Below, piece after piece: positions 45,219 through 47,803 of a stretch of DNA of 47,803 bases. Position 1 is the stretch's first letter, and each line of letters opens with the position of its first letter. The notes under the pieces were generated by a model. That model had not been told where the DNA came from. It worked only from the letters and a program-made list of their open reading frames with translations, and made no database searches. The translations under genes and the position numbers were made by a program. The stretch is from Acidobacteriota bacterium. Lineage in GTDB: Bacteria > Acidobacteriota > JAAYUB01. The stretch is from NCBI GenBank assembly GCA_029565065.1, contig JAKQOW010000085.1, positions 1 to 47,803 on the forward strand, given 5' to 3'.

Positions 45219-45333
45219 TGGAGTGCGCAGACACGTCCGCGCTCTGGTTTCCCGCGAAGCGGGCGTCCAAACCCCTCGATCCTGCCGTCGCCCTCCGCGT
45301 TAATCCAGAGCGGCGTCGTGCCGCCGCACTCCA
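45219..45333. repeat. Inverted pair of REP-like elements
   Basis: 45219-45247 (TGGAGTGCGCAGACACGTCC...) and the reverse complement of 45305-45333 (TGGAGTGCGGCGGCACGACG...) share both ends, TGGAGTGCG and CGCTCTGG. Their inner arms differ and CACG lies in the centre of each. Each is a GGAG followed by a GC-rich imperfect palindrome, in opposite orientation 57 bp apart, as in REP/BIME pairs mobilised by RAYT transposases. No RAYT gene is in the window. Confidence 0.65.
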
Positions 45334-45443
45334 AACCGTCGTGCCGTCGCGAGCCACATTGCCGACCGAGACTCTTGCGGGCGCGGCGGCGCACCGCTAT
45401 CATGGAGTTGTCACATTCGAATCAACCGACAGGAGATCCGTCC

Positions 45444-46451
45444 ATGGCGAAATACCTGCTGCTCATCACCCTGATCGGGGTGCTCGGACTGGCCCTCTGG
45501 ACTCCGGCGGCGCCGCCGGCCGCCGGCCCGCTGGCGCACACCTACTCCATCGTCGCCCGCGATCCGCGCACCGGCGAGATGGGCGTGGCCGTCCAGTCGC
45601 ACTGGTTCGGCGTGGGCACCATCGTCGCCTGGGCCGAGGCGGGCGTGGGCGCCGTGGCCACCCAGTCGTTCGTGGAGCCGGCCTACGGCCCGCGGGGCCT
45701 GGAGCTGATGCGCACCGGCCTGTCGGCTCCCGACGCCCTCAAGGCGCTCATCGCAGCCGATCCGGCCGAGGCGGTGCGGCAGATCGCCTTCGTCGACAGC
45801 CAGGGGCGGGTGGCCACCCACACCGGCGCCCGCTGCGTCGCTTGCGCCGGGCACCTCGCCGGCGCCCAGTTCTCCGTCCAGGCCAACATGATGCTCAACG
45901 ACGCGGTGGTGCCGGCCATGCGGCGGGCGTTCGAGGCGTCGTCGGGACCGCTGGCGGAGCGGCTGATGGCGGCGCTCGAAGCCGCCGAGGCGGCCGGTGG
46001 CGACATTCGCGGCCGGCAGGCGGCGGCGATCCTGGTGGTGCGGGGCCAGTCCACCGGCCGGCCGTGGGCCGACCGGCTGGTGGATCTGCGGGTCGAAGAC
46101 CACTCCGACCCGGTGCCCGAGCTCAAGCGCCTGCTGGCGGTGCACCGCGCCTATGAGCGGATGAACGCCGGCGACCTGGCCGTGGAGAAGAACGACCTGG
46201 CCGCCGCCATGGAGCACTACGCCGCCGCCTCCCGGCTGCAGCCCGACAACGTGGAGATGCGCTTCTGGACCGCCGTGACTCTGGCCACGAACAACCGGTT
46301 CGAGGGCGCGCTCCCCATTTTCCGCGAGGTCTTCGCCCGGGAGAAGAACTGGGTCGAGATGCTGCGGCGGCTCCCCCCTTCGGGCATCATCCCCGACACG
46401 CCCGAGGGGCGGGCGCTCGTGGACCGGATCCTGAAGGAGACCGGAAACTAG
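45444..46451 (+). CDS. DUF1028 (Ntn-hydrolase-like) exported protein with TPR-like C-terminus
   Basis: A 335-aa protein. A signal peptide (~1-28) is followed by a DUF1028 domain (~32-235): HTYSIVARDPRTGEMGVAVQ, VGAVATQSFVEP, and FSVQANMM. In DUF1028 the residue after the signal or start is a candidate nucleophile, but the family's reaction is not established. The C-terminal ~100 residues contain helical TPR-like units (NDLAAAMEHYAAASRLQPDN, then LPIFREVFAREKNW). The ATG at 45444 has an AGGAG site (45431-45435). It lies 37 bp before the pseudouridine synthase gene. Confidence 0.85.
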   Translation: MAKYLLLITLIGVLGLALWTPAAPPAAGPLAHTYSIVARDPRTGEMGVAVQSHWFGVGTIVAWAEAGVGAVATQSFVEPAYGPRGLELMRTGLSAPDALKALIAADPAEAVRQIAFVDSQGRVATHTGARCVACAGHLAGAQFSVQANMMLNDAVVPAMRRAFEASSGPLAERLMAALEAAEAAGGDIRGRQAAAILVVRGQSTGRPWADRLVDLRVEDHSDPVPELKRLLAVHRAYERMNAGDLAVEKNDLAAAMEHYAAASRLQPDNVEMRFWTAVTLATNNRFEGALPIFREVFAREKNWVEMLRRLPPSGIIPDTPEGRALVDRILKETGN

Positions 46452-46488
46452 GGACCGCCGCAGCCCGCGGCGCCGGGAGGCGAAGACG

Positions 46489-47403
46489 ATGGGTGTGCGC
46501 ACATTCACGGCGGTCATCGCCGCGGAGCGCGCCGGCGCGAGGCTGGATCGCCTCATCGCCGACCTGTGGCCGGAGCTCTCCCGCAAGCTGGCCCAGCGGA
46601 TCATCGCCGCCGGCGGCTGTTACCTCGACGGGCGGCGCCGCCAGGTGACCGCCTCACCCGCCCCGGCCGGCGGCCGCCTCAAGGTGTGCGTGGACCCGGA
46701 CCAGCCGTTCCGCACCTTCCGCCTGGAGCCGTCCGCCATCCTGTTCGAAGACGACGACCTGCTGGTGGTGGACAAGCCGTCGGGCACGCCGGTGGCGCTG
46801 TCGGCCACGGGCCAGGAGGGGAGCGTCCAGCTCGGCGTCGCCGAGCACCTGGCCCGCGCCGGCGTCGCGCACCGCCCCGCGGTGCTCCACCGCCTGGACC
46901 AGCCCACCTCGGGCGTGCTGCTGTTCGCCAAAAACGAGCCGACCGAAAAAGCCGTGTACGAGCTGTTCCGCCGGAGCGGCATCCGGAAGACGTACCTGGC
47001 GCTGGTCCACCCCGCCCCGGCCCGGCCCGAGGGCCGGATCGAGGCGGCCATCGCCCGCCGGGTGGACCGCCGCAACCAGTACAAGGTGAGCCGCGAGCGG
47101 GGCAAGGCATCGCTCACCGAATTCCGCCGCCTGGCCGGGGGACCCGACGGCATGGCGCTCCTGGCGGTGACGCCCCGCACCGGCCGCTCCCACCAGATCC
47201 GGGTGCACCTGGCGTGGATCGGCGCGCCCATCGTGGGCGACGTCCTGTACGGCGGCGCCGCGCACCCGGCGGTGTTCGGCCTGCATGCCCGGCGCCTGGA
47301 GCTGCCCCATCCGCGCACGAGCCGGCCCGCCGGATTCACCGCCCCCGTCCCCGCCGGCTGGCTGGCCGCGTTCCCGTGGCTTGAGTCGATCACTGATATG
47401 TGA
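46489..47403 (+). CDS. RluA/RluD-family RNA pseudouridine synthase
   Basis: A 304-aa enzyme isomerising uridine in rRNA or tRNA. An S4-type RNA-binding domain occupies ~10-75 (ARLDRLIADLWPELSRKLAQ, then GGCYLDGRR). The catalytic domain follows, with motif I DDDLLVVDKPSGTPV and motif II HRLDQPTSGVLLFAK containing catalytic Asp137. Motif III is HQIRVHLAWIGAPIVGD. The exact target position cannot be assigned. The start has a GGAGG site. No terminator is evident in the 219 bp that follow. Confidence 0.92.
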   Translation: MGVRTFTAVIAAERAGARLDRLIADLWPELSRKLAQRIIAAGGCYLDGRRRQVTASPAPAGGRLKVCVDPDQPFRTFRLEPSAILFEDDDLLVVDKPSGTPVALSATGQEGSVQLGVAEHLARAGVAHRPAVLHRLDQPTSGVLLFAKNEPTEKAVYELFRRSGIRKTYLALVHPAPARPEGRIEAAIARRVDRRNQYKVSRERGKASLTEFRRLAGGPDGMALLAVTPRTGRSHQIRVHLAWIGAPIVGDVLYGGAAHPAVFGLHARRLELPHPRTSRPAGFTAPVPAGWLAAFPWLESITDM

Positions 47404-47622
47404 ATATCCGGTCCGTGTCCGTCCTCGTCCACCGCAGCGAGGCCGGGGGACAGCGCGCCCCTTGAGGACTTTCGCCGACACCGCGCGAGGCGCCCCCGTG
47501 CTCCGTGTGCCCGCGAAGGCGCGATGACGCGACTCCCGTTCACCGCCGGTGATCTCGCGGCGTTCAAACGGACATTCTGAATGAAAATAGTCCTTTGGGT
47601 GCTCGGCGTCTTGGCGAGGGCC

Positions 47623-47803
47623 TCATGCGGCGGGAGCCGCCTCGGGCGCAGCGGCGGGCGCGGCCGGAGCGGCGGCCGCGTCCTGGGCGCGAAACTTCAG
47701 GAAGACCAGCACGGCGGGCACGAACAGCGCCAGGTCTCGGAGGAGCAGTCCGAGGCCCACCCGGGAGGTCTCCGCCGAGCCGAAGCAGCCGCAGGCGATG
47801 TCG
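47623..47803 (-). CDS. C-terminal fragment of a DoxX/MauE-like membrane protein (cut by window end)
   Basis: The minus strand from the right edge (frame starting at 47802) reads DIACGCFGSAETSRVGLGLL, then LRDLALFVPAVLVFLKF, then an Ala/Pro tail to TGA at 47623-47625. The CGCFG followed by 'VGxGLLLRDL' and a final helix is the end of MauE/DoxX-type proteins. These sit in the membrane and support disulfide or methylamine dehydrogenase biogenesis, or act in related redox roles. The start is outside the window. The Ala/Pro-rich tail of about 20 residues is low-complexity. Confidence 0.6.
   Translation of the reverse strand, partial: DIACGCFGSAETSRVGLGLLLRDLALFVPAVLVFLKFRAQDAAAAPAAPAAAPEAAPAA

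Overview
The window is high-GC bacterial chromosomal DNA, most likely from an uncultivated or environmental member of the Acidobacteriota. The taxonomic pointers are a full-length MacB/FtsX-type permease of the 'acidobacterial duplicated orphan permease' type (5401-7881) and a small secreted protein with the WKLN-type domain common in that phylum (13355-13837). This is inference from protein families; the window has no rRNA or other marker gene.

Layout. 1-4.5 kb holds small uncharacterised proteins, a TFIIB-type zinc-ribbon protein, a nucleotidyltransferase/small-protein pair resembling a toxin-antitoxin module, and a SAM methyltransferase. 4.5-5.4 kb is two repeat patches around a frameshifted 3' remnant of an apolipoprotein N-acyltransferase-like gene. 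5.4-12.9 kb is an efflux locus: permease, ATPase and adaptor, read leftwards from a very good sigma-54 promoter, preceded by a histidine kinase and an NtrC-type activator that probably control it. 13-22 kb is a restriction-modification island (HNH, hsdR, fused hsdM-hsdS, second HNH, PLD-like protein), partly AT-rich and flanked by a perfect 136-bp inverted repeat. 22-38.9 kb is mostly housekeeping on the minus strand: NYN nuclease-like protein, M24 peptidase, YkgJ protein, a secreted multidomain dockerin protein, a PDZ/GAF/GGDEF diguanylate cyclase, RadC, ComM, PlsC, an SPL-type radical SAM protein, a repeat-helix protein, MntP, CysE-CysK and MutY. 39.2-45.0 kb on the plus strand encodes a complete 2-oxoacid dehydrogenase complex (E1a, E1b, E2, E3) and the lipoate ligase that would lipoylate it. 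The right end has a DUF1028 protein, an RluA-family pseudouridine synthase and the cut-off C-terminus of a DoxX/MauE-like membrane protein.

The most unusual feature is not a gene. At least eight long intergenic stretches are patchworks of very short tandem arrays. The unit sequences differ completely (TTGATGG, YCTCGAG, RTCCGAT, TCCTATC, CTCAACC, CCAGGAT, GGGAGAC, GGCTCGG), but the unit length is nearly always 7 bp. They are joined to a 6-bp array with constant and variable halves (ACGANN) through a shared linker ending in GGGAACGAG, in a conserved order and on either strand. Two further dispersed families are present: a REP-like inverted pair and a GGAGGTRCCGCG element. Together they suggest an active repeat-generating process that keeps unit length rather than sequence. 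It has also left long inverted copies around the restriction island.
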